Source: Cohnella thailandensis (lineage in GTDB: Bacteria; Bacillota; Bacilli; Paenibacillales; Paenibacillaceae). Taken from it: a stretch of 64,000 nt of DNA. Both the position numbers and the translations under genes were made by a program. This document shows, piece after piece, positions 15,378 through 23,821 of the stretch. Location: positions 124,001-188,000 of the forward strand of contig NZ_JACJVQ010000003.1 in assembly GCF_014212135.1 (NCBI RefSeq), read 5' to 3'. The notes under the pieces were generated by a model. It was given only the letters and a program-made list of their open reading frames with translations, ran no database searches and was not told the origin of the DNA. Each line of letters opens with the position of its first letter. Position 1 is the first letter of the stretch.

Positions 15378-16061
15378 ATGAGCTTTGAGATGGAGCATGA
15401 GAATTGGATAACCGAACATCTAAAGCGGAGGAGAGGAGAACGCAGGGACGCGCTCAGACGCGGTCACGGTTACGGGAATCGGTTGTTCGCCGAAAAAATC
15501 TGGTGGGAGCTAGTCGGTCACTTTCGCGATTTGCATCCGGAGTACGAAGTGAAGGATTGGCGCGGGAGATCCTACTTCATCGACTTCATGTGGATCGTGG
15601 GAGCGTTGCGGATCGTCTTCGAGATTATGGACTTCGGCTCCCACGGCACCGATCGGAGCAAATACCGGAAGGATCTAAACCGCGGCCTCTACCTGCAGTC
15701 TCAAAATTGTACTGTCTTCTACATCTCATTGGATGAGTTGAAGGAGAACCCCGGGTTTATTCTTGCCACGCTCAGGAATGCTCTAGCCCCTTATTTGTTG
15801 GTAGAAAGCAGAAACGCTAGACGGAAAGAGACGGCCTACAGCAAAATCGAACGCGAATTGATGCGCATCGCCATTCGCCGCAACCGCATCCTGCGTCCCG
15901 GCGAAGCTGCGAAGGAGCTGGAGCTGTATGCGGCTACAGTCGTCAAGCACTGCCGGAGCCTGGTTGAAAAGGGGAAATTTCGCGCTGTTGCACGAGGAGC
16001 CTCCCGGAGAGTGACCTACTACGAGTATATTGGGACGATCCAGAGTCCGGACCTGCTTTAA
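15378..16061 (+). CDS. Predicted PD-(D/E)XK nuclease (Vsr/DUF559-like) with C-terminal HTH, copy 2
   Basis: 227-aa paralogue of the protein at 10355-11038, with the same length and no gaps. The predicted active-site set is retained: Glu40, Asp69, Glu82, His89 and Arg97/Asp99. The start ATG is preceded by AGAGGTGAAGG. The nuclease-like half is about 85% identical to copy 1, whereas the linker (145-155) and the predicted recognition helix (LELYAATVVKHCRSL against LELHKMTVIKYCRLL) have diverged most. The palindromic array starts immediately at the stop codon. A mismatch-repair (Vsr-like), mobile-element or defence role is possible; none is proven. Confidence 0.8.
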   Translation: MSFEMEHENWITEHLKRRRGERRDALRRGHGYGNRLFAEKIWWELVGHFRDLHPEYEVKDWRGRSYFIDFMWIVGALRIVFEIMDFGSHGTDRSKYRKDLNRGLYLQSQNCTVFYISLDELKENPGFILATLRNALAPYLLVESRNARRKETAYSKIERELMRIAIRRNRILRPGEAAKELELYAATVVKHCRSLVEKGKFRAVARGASRRVTYYEYIGTIQSPDLL

Positions 16062-16237
16062 TGAACATGAATTATCATGTTTATTTTTGCCGGGGGAGCA
16101 GAATCATCCGATTAAACATGATTTTTCATGTTTATTGTCCTACAGCCTCGAGAAGGGGCCGGATAAACATGATTTTTCATGCTTAATTGCTTAATTTAGG
16201 TTCTAGGTAGATATATGAACATGAAATTTCACGTTTA
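16062..16237 (+). repeat. Four-unit palindromic repeat array 2 (22-nt units, 51-52-nt period)
   Basis: Units are at 16062-16083, 16113-16134, 16164-16185 and 16216-16237, with centres 51, 51 and 52 nt apart. The best unit has arms TAAACATGA and TCATGTTTA around TTTT and is perfectly palindromic. The others keep the ACATGA/TCATGT core with changes in single positions. Spacers of 29, 29 and 30 nt are unrelated. The architecture equals array 1 but with different arms. The following stretch to 16345 holds nothing recognisable. Confidence 0.85.
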
Positions 16238-16345
16238 TTTAAATAGGGCTGCATCAATCCCACCTCACGGCAGGCAGTCGCAGCCCTCCCTCCTTCCAAA
16301 TCCTGTTCCCGGCTTGCGCCCTCGATCCATTCCGCTATAGTTCCC

Positions 16346-16672
16346 CTACTTCTCCTCCCTGCCCGAAGTCCCCGCCGACCGGGACCCGATCAGGTACCCG
16401 ATAATGGTGGATTCCACGGGCAGCACTACCAGCGTCCACATCTCCTTCAGGCCGAAGTCGGCCGAGCGGAACCGGTCCGGAATCAGCGTGTAGGCAAGCG
16501 CGATGATAAGGATGCCGAGCGCGATCGTGCCGACAATGTACAAGCGGACATTTTCCCCCGAGCCGAAGAACTTTCCCAGAACGCCCAGCTCCGCCTTGCG
16601 TTTCTCGCTCTCCGCGTTGGCCGCGATGATTTTGCTGGCGACCTTGGGGTCTTGAATCTCGAGCTTATTCAC
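16346..16672 (-). CDS. Small membrane protein of unknown function
   Basis: Unrecognised 108-aa protein. The N-terminal 40 residues are charged and helical (KIIAANAESEKRKAEL). Two hydrophobic segments follow at about 43-62 and 78-97, and the C-terminus is hydrophilic (SRSAGTSGREEK). It overlaps the gene at 16665-17033 by 8 nt, so the two form a two-gene unit. The upstream partner is soluble. No function is assigned. Confidence 0.7.
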   Translation of the reverse strand: MNKLEIQDPKVASKIIAANAESEKRKAELGVLGKFFGSGENVRLYIVGTIALGILIIALAYTLIPDRFRSADFGLKEMWTLVVLPVESTIIGYLIGSRSAGTSGREEK

Positions 16673-17033
16673 CGGCCGGGACCCCCTCCCCCGCGAAGAA
16701 CGTGAACGCCAGCATCCAGGTCGACAGGTCGTAATGGATGTTGACCTCGTAGCGCAAGGACAGCTTGCGGTTGTTCAGCACGCCGAGATGAATCAGGTCC
16801 CGGTTGCCGATCGGCTTGCCCCGCGGAAAGTTGACGCAGACGATCTTCACCATGTCCGCGCGCACAAGCCGAATGTCCGTGTCGAAGTCGTCCCGGTCCG
16901 GATCGCGCTCGATGCTGAAGACGAACGTGAGCGGGTCTCGCTCCTCGGACAGGACGATCTCGATCGGATTCATGCCATAGGCGAAGACGCGGCCGTGGTA
17001 CACCGCTTCGTAGCCTCCGGACGTAATGCGCAT
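16665..17033 (-). CDS. Hypothetical soluble protein, partner of the small membrane protein
   Basis: 122-aa protein with beta-strand-rich pattern (VFAYGMNPIEIVLSEE, LTFVFSIERD, KIVCVNFPRGKPIGN, LSLRYEVNIHYDL). No known motif is evident. It may belong to one of the small DUF families found in sporadic accessory operons, but I cannot name it with confidence. First of a two-gene operon with the membrane protein at 16346-16672. Confidence 0.7.
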   Translation of the reverse strand: MRITSGGYEAVYHGRVFAYGMNPIEIVLSEERDPLTFVFSIERDPDRDDFDTDIRLVRADMVKIVCVNFPRGKPIGNRDLIHLGVLNNRKLSLRYEVNIHYDLSTWMLAFTFFAGEGVPAGE

Positions 17034-17118
17034 GGCGATCCCCTCCCCCGCTACTAAACCGATTCGTACAGGCTCTCTCGGTCTATTCTACGAAGGAACG
17101 CGCCGCCGCATGACACCC

Positions 17119-17976
17119 TTATCCCCGCAGCAGAGACTCCGCTCCGTCCACGAACACGACCGAGCCCGTCACATGGTCGGATTCCGGCGAGGAGAGAAAC
17201 AGCACGACGTTGGCGACCTGTCTTGGATCGCCGGGCGCATGCCGCAGCGGCTGGCTGCCTTCCGGATACTCGACCGGGATGACGATCTCGTCGACCTCCG
17301 GCTCCCGCTCGGTGTTCTCTCCGATGTTCGTGCGGATGCCTCCCGGACAGACGGCGTTGACCCGGATCCGGTAACGCGCCAGCTCCAATGCCGCCATTTT
17401 CGCAAAAGCGACCTCTCCTGCCTTCGAAGAACTGTACGCGCTGAACCCGAAGTTGGAGAAAATCCGGTTGCCGTTCACCGAGCTGGTGATGACGATGCTG
17501 CCCCCTCCGGCTTCCTTCATCGGTCCGATCGCATGCTTCACGCACAGGAACGTCCCCGTCAGGTTGATCTTGATCGTCGTCTCCCAATCGGCCAGCTCCA
17601 TCTCTTCGATCGGGGCGAGAACGCCGTTGACGCCCGCGTTGGCGAACAGAATGTCGAGCCGTCCCCAACGCTTCACGACGTCCTCCACCGCTTGGCTCAC
17701 CTGCCGCTCGTTCGCGATATCCGCCAGCACCGTCATGCACCGCTTATCCTTATCCTTTTGTCCGGCGTCGCTCTCTGCCCCCTGCGACTGAACAGCAGCC
17801 CTCTCGATGAGCTCCGCCGCCTGCGCGAGCTCCTTCTCGTCCCGGCCCAGGATGGCCACCCTCGCGCCTTCTTCCGCCATCCGAATCGCGGTCGCCAAGC
17901 CGATCCCCGACGCTCCTCCGGTCACCAGAGCCACCTTGTCCTGCACTCTTCCTTTGCGCTCGTACTCGCTTGTCAT
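17119..17976 (-). CDS. Short-chain dehydrogenase/reductase (SDR)
   Basis: NAD(P)-dependent oxidoreductase, 285 aa from the ATG at 17976, which has AGGAGGAGAT upstream. The frame is open about 40 codons further but without a start signal. The cofactor motif TGGASGIG is near residue 20, NAG in FANAGVNG, and the catalytic Tyr-x3-Lys in YSSSKAGE. Classical SDRs are about 250 aa; the extra length is a polar insert (SQGAESDAGQKDKDK) after the second strand and a Glu-rich insert near residue 220. Substrate is unknown. It appears monocistronic. Confidence 0.92.
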   Translation of the reverse strand: MTSEYERKGRVQDKVALVTGGASGIGLATAIRMAEEGARVAILGRDEKELAQAAELIERAAVQSQGAESDAGQKDKDKRCMTVLADIANERQVSQAVEDVVKRWGRLDILFANAGVNGVLAPIEEMELADWETTIKINLTGTFLCVKHAIGPMKEAGGGSIVITSSVNGNRIFSNFGFSAYSSSKAGEVAFAKMAALELARYRIRVNAVCPGGIRTNIGENTEREPEVDEIVIPVEYPEGSQPLRHAPGDPRQVANVVLFLSSPESDHVTGSVVFVDGAESLLRG

Positions 17977-18178
17977 ATCGATCTCCTCCTTTTTTTCCTT
18001 CCTTATAGCTTTACCCCATCCCGTCGCCGGCAAAAGAAGACGGCAATTCGACCCTAAGCGATGACTAGGACTTAGGATTCGAGCAAAAAGGTTCATTTTT
18101 TTATTTTTGCGGGGTAAAAATTACCTAGTGTTAACGTTCCGCCTCTACAATAAAGAAATAGCAGGGAGGCGACTACCG

Positions 18179-19630
18179 TTGGGCAAATGGTCGAATAGTC
18201 TATTGAACCAGGACGGAGTAAGTCGGATAGCCGAGGGAATGCGGAAAGGCGCCGTCGGCTTGCTGGCCGGACGACTGCCGCCGGAAGCGGCGTCATGGCC
18301 TCGCAAAAAATTGAAGAACTGGTCGGAAGGCCGACCGGACTTGCTGTGGGCCTGGCTAAGCGATCGGCTGCTGCTGCTCGCTCTTCGCATGCCCGAGGAC
18401 AAACCGTTCGCGGAGGACAAGCTCGCCCGGACCGAGCTGGAGCTGCGCCGGATCGTCGGCGAACCTACCGGGGCTTCGGCCCCCGTCGGGTTCGGATTTG
18501 CATGGGTTGCCGCGCGCCCGCAGCACCGGTATACCGAGCAGCAGCTGCTCGATGAGATATTGGAAGCATCGGCGCTGGCCGGCAAGTCTCTAACCGAAGA
18601 AACCGCCAAGCCGGCGAAGCCGGGGCGCGAACATCGCGCGGACGAGAGCTGGAATCCCGAGACCTCCGGCATGACGATCGGGAAGCTTGCGACTTCTATC
18701 GCCACGATGGCTCCCGACGCTCGGGTATCGGCCGCAGCCGAATGGTTCGAGTCCCAACCCGACAGCCACAGTATCGTCGTGGAGACTGGCGGCACCCCTC
18801 AGGGCTTGATTACGAGGGAGAGGCTGAACGGAATGCTGGCCTCCAAGTTCGGCGTGCCGCTCTATTGGAATCGGACTATCGACAAGATCATGGTGGAGAA
18901 CCCGCTTGTCGCGGACGTCCATTCGCCGGTGGAGGCCGTGGCCCGGCGCGCCATGAACCGGCCGGATTCCCAACTGTACGACACGGTGATCGTGACGGAG
19001 CACGGTCGCTGCCTGGGCGGCGTTACCGTTAAAGTGCTGCTGGAATCCTTCGCTTCGCTGCAAGCGGAAGCTGCGAGGCGCGTGAATCCGCTCACGGGAC
19101 TTCCGGGCGGAGACAGCATCCGTCGGGAGATCGAAGCGCTCGTCCGATTAAAGAAGCCGTTCAGCGTCTATTACGCGGACCTCGATTATTTCAAATGGTT
19201 TAATGACAGCTACGGCTATAGCGCCGGAGACGACATGATCAAGTACACCGCCTCCGTTCTGGGCTCGGTGCTCGGGGATTCGGAGGAGGAAACCCGCTCT
19301 TTCTTGGGCCATATCGGCGGGGACGATTTTATCGCGATCAGCGACCGAGCGGACGCCGATGCTTGCTGCCGCTCCTTCATCGAGAGGTTCCACGCGGGCG
19401 TTGACGCCTTCTACGGCTCCTCCCGTCCGGAGATCGTGTTGAATCGGCACGGAGGGACGGTGGAGCAGCCTGGCGTGTCGCTGTCCATCGCCGTCATTCG
19501 TTGGGACGGATCCCGGGCCGTGAGCCACGAGCAGCTCTCGCAATGGGCCGCGGCTTACAAGAAGATCGCCAAGAACAAACCGGGAAGCTCGTATGCGATA
19601 TACGAAGCGTCATTCGGAGACATGCTTTAA
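18179..19630 (+). CDS. CBS-pair diguanylate cyclase (GGDEF) protein
   Basis: Cytoplasmic 483-aa signalling protein. The TTG at 18179 follows AGGGAGG at proper distance; an upstream in-frame start lacks a site. Residues 1-150 are unrecognised. Residues 165-300 form two CBS-like repeats (PDARVSAAAEWF, IMVENPLVADV). The GGDEF domain begins near 305 (NPLTGLPGGDSI), has the metal-binding DLDYFKWFNDSYGY and ends in the GGDDF active-site loop. A classical RxxD inhibitory site is not seen. It is followed 21 nt later by an EAL-domain gene, so synthesis and breakdown of c-di-GMP are co-expressed. Confidence 0.88.
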   Translation: MGKWSNSLLNQDGVSRIAEGMRKGAVGLLAGRLPPEAASWPRKKLKNWSEGRPDLLWAWLSDRLLLLALRMPEDKPFAEDKLARTELELRRIVGEPTGASAPVGFGFAWVAARPQHRYTEQQLLDEILEASALAGKSLTEETAKPAKPGREHRADESWNPETSGMTIGKLATSIATMAPDARVSAAAEWFESQPDSHSIVVETGGTPQGLITRERLNGMLASKFGVPLYWNRTIDKIMVENPLVADVHSPVEAVARRAMNRPDSQLYDTVIVTEHGRCLGGVTVKVLLESFASLQAEAARRVNPLTGLPGGDSIRREIEALVRLKKPFSVYYADLDYFKWFNDSYGYSAGDDMIKYTASVLGSVLGDSEEETRSFLGHIGGDDFIAISDRADADACCRSFIERFHAGVDAFYGSSRPEIVLNRHGGTVEQPGVSLSIAVIRWDGSRAVSHEQLSQWAAAYKKIAKNKPGSSYAIYEASFGDML

Positions 19631-19651
19631 CAACAGCGAGGAGGAAAAGGA

Positions 19652-20845
19652 ATGGCGCTGGGAACATCCCCCGTGCAACGAGTATCGCGGGCAACGGAAA
19701 AGGAAACGGCCTTGATCTACTTTTATTGGAGCAGCGACGGAAGAAGAAGCTCCCTTCTGGAGGCTCGGTTTAAGCAACGGGCGGAGCAATGGGTCCGGGA
19801 GTGCTTCGACGGGCCGCTGCTTCCTTACCGATTGGAATGGGCTCATGGCGATTTGATACTGTTTTTCCGCGCGTCCAAACAACAGAGCCCCGCGCCGTTC
19901 AGGCGTTCGCTCCTGCTGGCCGCACAGGTCTATAGGAAGAAACTAGAGGAGACGCTCCTGGCGCTGCGGGGACCGTCCGGGGAGGTTAAGCTTCATGCCG
20001 GATGCGCGTTCGGCCTTCTCAAGAGAGGGAAGGATCCGGAGCGGCAGCTGCATGAATTGACGCGAGAAGCGATGCGAAGCAGCCATAGCCCCGACGCGCT
20101 GGACGATGCCCTTCGCTTGAGCGAGCTGGATCGTCTGCTGGAGGAAAAGGCGCTGCGTTGCGTATATCAGCCGATCGTGAATATCCGCGAGGGACGGCCG
20201 CTCGGCTATGAAGCGCTGTCGAGGCCGCAGAACTCCGCGGTCTTCCCCGGGCCGCTTCCTTTGTTCGAATTCGCGGAACGCGCCGGCAAGGATTATCCGC
20301 TGGATCAGCTCGCCCGCGAGCAAGCCATCTCCGGCAGCATGGGGCTCCATCCGGGAGAGAAGCTGTTCCTGAACCTGACTCCGCAGATCATCAACGATCC
20401 GCAATTCACCCCGTGGCAAACGCTCTCTCTGCTTCGGGAACACCGCCTGACTCCGGAGCAGGTCGTATTCGAAATCACGGAACGGTCCAGCATCGAGGAC
20501 TTCGGCTCGGTGGAGCGCGTGCTGGCGCATTATCGCAGCCAAGGCTACAAAATCGCCATCGACGACGTCGGCGCAGGCTATTCGTCGCTGCTGTCCATCG
20601 TCGAGCTAAAGCCCGATTACATCAAAGTGGACCGGTCGATCGTAAGCGGCCTGCACGCGGACACGTTCAAAGCGCACATCCTCGAGACTCTTGTCCTGAC
20701 CGCGAACCGGATGGGAATCGAGCTCATCGCCGAAGGCGTGGAAACTCAGGAGGAGCTGGACAAGATTCTGTCGATGGGGGTGAATTACGCGCAAGGCTAT
20801 CTTCTGGGGCGTCCGGGAGAGATTCGATTGGGGCAAGGGAGATGA
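19652..20845 (+). CDS. EAL-domain c-di-GMP phosphodiesterase
   Basis: 397-aa protein. The C-terminal EAL domain (about 150-395) has the catalytic motif YEALSR, the metal ligands in NLTPQ, ITERS and IDDVGAGYSS, Lys in KVDRSIV and EGVET, so it should be active. The N-terminal 140 residues resemble a degenerate GGDEF-like or sensory domain without motif. The start has AGGAGGAAAAGGA upstream. Second gene of a run with the CBS-GGDEF gene before it and the membrane GGDEF gene about 100 nt after. Confidence 0.92.
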   Translation: MALGTSPVQRVSRATEKETALIYFYWSSDGRRSSLLEARFKQRAEQWVRECFDGPLLPYRLEWAHGDLILFFRASKQQSPAPFRRSLLLAAQVYRKKLEETLLALRGPSGEVKLHAGCAFGLLKRGKDPERQLHELTREAMRSSHSPDALDDALRLSELDRLLEEKALRCVYQPIVNIREGRPLGYEALSRPQNSAVFPGPLPLFEFAERAGKDYPLDQLAREQAISGSMGLHPGEKLFLNLTPQIINDPQFTPWQTLSLLREHRLTPEQVVFEITERSSIEDFGSVERVLAHYRSQGYKIAIDDVGAGYSSLLSIVELKPDYIKVDRSIVSGLHADTFKAHILETLVLTANRMGIELIAEGVETQEELDKILSMGVNYAQGYLLGRPGEIRLGQGR

Positions 20846-20941
20846 AGGAGGCGCACGGACGTCAATTGTCGATTTGGTGAAAAATGGACGCATCCCGGCG
20901 TTCCTATGGTACCCTAGTATAGCATGAGAAAAGGACAAGGG

Positions 20942-22501
20942 ATGGAGTCTAACACGGTGAATTCGCAATTGACGATATATCTTACGCTGATCAGCTTATC
21001 GGGGATATTCAATGTCTTCTTGGGCCTCTACGTTTTCCCCCGAAGAAGTCGGGTCCCGAGCTCTTCCCTGCTGATCTTGTACTCGCTGGCGCTGGCCGTT
21101 TACAGCTTCGGCTATGCCTTCGAGCTGAACAGCACTTCCACCGGAGAAGTTAAGCTGTGGAATACCCTGGAGTACGTCGGCTTGTCCTTCTCCATCCCGA
21201 TCGGCCTTCTCGTGATTCTCCAGTATCTCGGCAGAAAGCCCGCCCGCGCTTACCGGAACCTCCTATTTGTCATTCCGATCGCGACTTGGGTTCTCGTCGC
21301 CACCAACGATCTTCATCACTTCTTCTATAAAGAGTTCGCTTTGCTCGAAGGCAGCGGCGGCGCTCCCCGGTTGACGATCGGAGTCGGGGAAGGGTACATC
21401 GTCTTCTCTAGCTATGCGTTCTGCTGCTGGCTCGCCGGCCTCATGCTTCTGATGAACCGATGGAAGCAGACAAGGAAGACGTATCGCCCTCAGCTGCTCG
21501 CACTTATCCTCGGCCAGATAGCGCCGATGGTCGCCGGGTTCGTCTATTTATTCGGGATTATACCTCCCCTCGATCCGATACCGCTCGGATTGACCGGCAG
21601 CTCGGGGCTCTACGTGTGGGCCGTGCTGGCGAACAAGCGCCTCACCGTCGTTCCGATCGCCAAGGAGACGATTTTCGACAGCACGGAGGTGGGCTTCCTC
21701 GTCCTCGATTCGACGAACCGGCTGATCGATTACAATCGAACGGCGGGACGGCTGCTCCCTTCTATCGACCCCTATATGATCGGTTGGGGGATCCACAGGC
21801 TCTGGGTCGAGCTCACGGGCAAGTCCCTATCCCATCCGGATTTGCCCAAGGGCAAGCTGGAGGAACTGAACTTGACGGCGGCCGGCGGCTCCCGGTTGTA
21901 TTATGAGGTTCGCTGCTCCGTCCTTCGGCATCGGGACGGGGAAGAGGCCGGGCGCCTGCTCTCCCTGATCAACGTGACCGAGATGAAAAGGCTGCAGATG
22001 GAGCTGGAGCATCAGGCTTACCACGACGGCCTAACCCAGATCTACAACCGCGCCCACTTCGTCCAGCTAGCCCGGGATCTGCTGGAGCAGTCCCTACGCG
22101 CCGGCCGATCGTTCACGGTCGTGCTGTTCGACATCGACTTCTTTAAGCGAGTCAACGATACTTACGGTCACGACATGGGGGATAAGGTGATCCGGCACGT
22201 CGTCTCGGTCTGCGGCGGAAGGCTGGAAGAGGATATGCTGTTCGCCCGTTATGGGGGAGAAGAATTCGTTCTCGCCCTTCCTTCCCGGGATTTGGCGGAA
22301 GGCTGCCGCTTCGCCGAGAGCCTCCGAGACGCGCTCGAGCATGCTCCGCTCGTCACGCAGCAAGGAACCGTCGCCCTTACGTCGAGCTTCGGAGTCGCCG
22401 AGACGAAGGGGAGCGGCGAGACGCTGGACGTCCTGCTCGGCCGGGCCGACGAGGCGCTATACGAGTCCAAGCGCAACGGACGCAATCGCGTCAGCGCATA
22501 A
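20942..22501 (+). CDS. Membrane diguanylate cyclase with N-terminal 7TM sensor
   Basis: 519 aa from the ATG at 20942, which has AAGGACAAGG; another ATG at 20924 is possible. About seven membrane helices fill residues 5-235 (histidine-kinase N-terminal 7TM type). A PAS-like region lies at about 240-340 and a GGDEF domain at 350-515 with DGLTQIYNRAHF, FDIDFFKRVNDTYGHDMGD and the GGEEF loop. All catalytic features are present. Third consecutive c-di-GMP gene, ended by a strong terminator. Confidence 0.92.
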   Translation: MESNTVNSQLTIYLTLISLSGIFNVFLGLYVFPRRSRVPSSSLLILYSLALAVYSFGYAFELNSTSTGEVKLWNTLEYVGLSFSIPIGLLVILQYLGRKPARAYRNLLFVIPIATWVLVATNDLHHFFYKEFALLEGSGGAPRLTIGVGEGYIVFSSYAFCCWLAGLMLLMNRWKQTRKTYRPQLLALILGQIAPMVAGFVYLFGIIPPLDPIPLGLTGSSGLYVWAVLANKRLTVVPIAKETIFDSTEVGFLVLDSTNRLIDYNRTAGRLLPSIDPYMIGWGIHRLWVELTGKSLSHPDLPKGKLEELNLTAAGGSRLYYEVRCSVLRHRDGEEAGRLLSLINVTEMKRLQMELEHQAYHDGLTQIYNRAHFVQLARDLLEQSLRAGRSFTVVLFDIDFFKRVNDTYGHDMGDKVIRHVVSVCGGRLEEDMLFARYGGEEFVLALPSRDLAEGCRFAESLRDALEHAPLVTQQGTVALTSSFGVAETKGSGETLDVLLGRADEALYESKRNGRNRVSA

Positions 22502-22532
22502 GGAGCGGCGTAAGCCGTCTGCCCGCAACGAT

Positions 22533-22570
22533 AAAGGAAGGCTCGGGTCCTCGGACTTGAGCCTTCCTTT
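22533..22570 (+). terminator. Intrinsic terminator after the c-di-GMP genes
   Basis: A perfect 12-bp stem, AAAGGAAGGCTC with GAGCCTTCCTTT, is followed by further Ts. It ends the run of three GGDEF/EAL genes. Confidence 0.9.
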
Positions 22571-22630
22571 TTCGCTGGCAAGGGGCTTGCCCCTCATAGG
22601 ATGAACAGAGCCTGATGGCCCGTCAGTTCC

Positions 22631-23524
22631 CTATAGCTCGAAAGTTAAGTTCGCCGGGGAGTCCGGAAGGTCGTTCTCCTCCTCTTCGCCCGTAACCGGC
22701 ACCCGGTCGCTTACCTCCTCGAATCTAAGCGTGTCTACCCAAGCTCGGCCGGGCCCGCTCAGCAGCAGCCCGAACGCGATCGCGAGAGCATCCTTGGGCA
22801 CGTCCAGCACGATCCGGTACTGGTTCCAGGGTCGGCTGCCGACGATCGGCCTTCTCCCCATATTGTCGAACCCGAGCATCTCGCCGCTTTGGCCGTCGAT
22901 TCGCATCCATAGACCGCACCGGTTCTTGACGTCTTCGGTCTTCACGAATCCCGTCAATTGAAGCCTCCGCCCCCGATACTCGTCGGCTTTGAACGTCTGC
23001 ATCATCGTGGCGAAGCCGTCCGCGCCGCCGCTCCTCGACCGCAAATAGCCCGACGCGCTTCCCAAGTGGACCTCGTTCCGATCGATTCCCGCCTCGTAAT
23101 CTCCCGGATGGCTTCCCGTCAATACCCAACCTTTAGGCGCTTCGTACATCGTTCTCGTCTCCTTTTCCCTCTCCTGATGACCCGCTAGGCCCGACATCGT
23201 CCGCCGGTAACGGCCCGGCGTCGTGAAGTAAACCTTCTTGAAGGCGCGGGTGAACGCCTCCTGCGATTCGAACCGATAGTCGAGCGCGATGTCCAGAATG
23301 CCCCTGTCCGACGCGATCAGCTCGGCCGCCGCGCTCGCCAGGCGCCGCCTGCGGATATAGTCCGCGAGCGGCATGCCGACGCCGCCGCGGAACAGGCGAT
23401 GAAAGTGGTACTTGGAGAAAGCCGCCCTCCCCGCGACCGACGACAAGGACAGGTCTTCCTTGAGGCGTCTCTCGATGATCGCCAGCACCGACTCCAATCC
23501 GTTTATCCTTTTCTCCGCGGTCAT
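22631..23524 (-). CDS. AraC-family regulator with C-terminal ligand-type domain
   Basis: 297 aa. The AraC DNA-binding domain is at the N-terminus (residues 8-110: AFSKYHFHRLFRG, ASDRGILDIALDYRFESQEAFTRAFKKVY, TPGRYRR). It is followed by a beta-rich domain of about 160 residues (LTGFVKTEDVKNRCGLWMRID) resembling the galactose-binding-like module found behind HTH in such one-component regulators. No target gene is adjacent on the same strand, and the MCP gene is divergent. The effector is unknown. Confidence 0.87.
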   Translation of the reverse strand: MTAEKRINGLESVLAIIERRLKEDLSLSSVAGRAAFSKYHFHRLFRGGVGMPLADYIRRRRLASAAAELIASDRGILDIALDYRFESQEAFTRAFKKVYFTTPGRYRRTMSGLAGHQEREKETRTMYEAPKGWVLTGSHPGDYEAGIDRNEVHLGSASGYLRSRSGGADGFATMMQTFKADEYRGRRLQLTGFVKTEDVKNRCGLWMRIDGQSGEMLGFDNMGRRPIVGSRPWNQYRIVLDVPKDALAIAFGLLLSGPGRAWVDTLRFEEVSDRVPVTGEEEENDLPDSPANLTFEL

Positions 23525-23821
23525 GGCCTCTCTCCTTTCTGAACTTAATTTACCATGAGGATGCCCTCCTCGTTTTGACCGAAATTGCGGAATAAAAGAT
23601 CCCGGGTCCCAGCAGCCAAACGCTGTGCGAATTGCTATTCAGAAATCGATTTAGGAGACCGATAGTTAACAAGGAGAAAAATTAGCAATTCAATAAGATT
23701 TTGGTCCTAATTCACAACAGCAAATGGAAGGAGTTCCAGCAGGCTTCAGCGACATCAACCGCATTAGGCTTGTCTGTCGATTACGCGCTTATAAATCGAG
23801 ACCAACATTGGAGGCAGACTC
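23525..23821 (+). other. Long intergenic leader of the chemoreceptor gene with inverted repeat
   Basis: Gene-free 297-nt stretch between divergent genes. It contains GAATTGCTA at 23629-23637 and its complement TAGCAATTC at 23683-23691, 45 nt apart. AGGAGACC and GGTCCT elements lie near, so the leader could fold into an extended hairpin. I looked for a c-di-GMP riboswitch and did not recognise one. Confidence 0.35.

Noticed and set aside
16062..16237. Array 2 as CRISPR or as simple terminators
   Set aside because: Repeats are short and vary, no cas genes are present, and T-runs do not consistently follow the stems. Four equally spaced copies are not needed for termination.
23581..23821. c-di-GMP riboswitch before the chemoreceptor
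   Set aside because: A GCAGCCAAACGC stretch looked suggestive, but the conserved GEMM blocks are not found.
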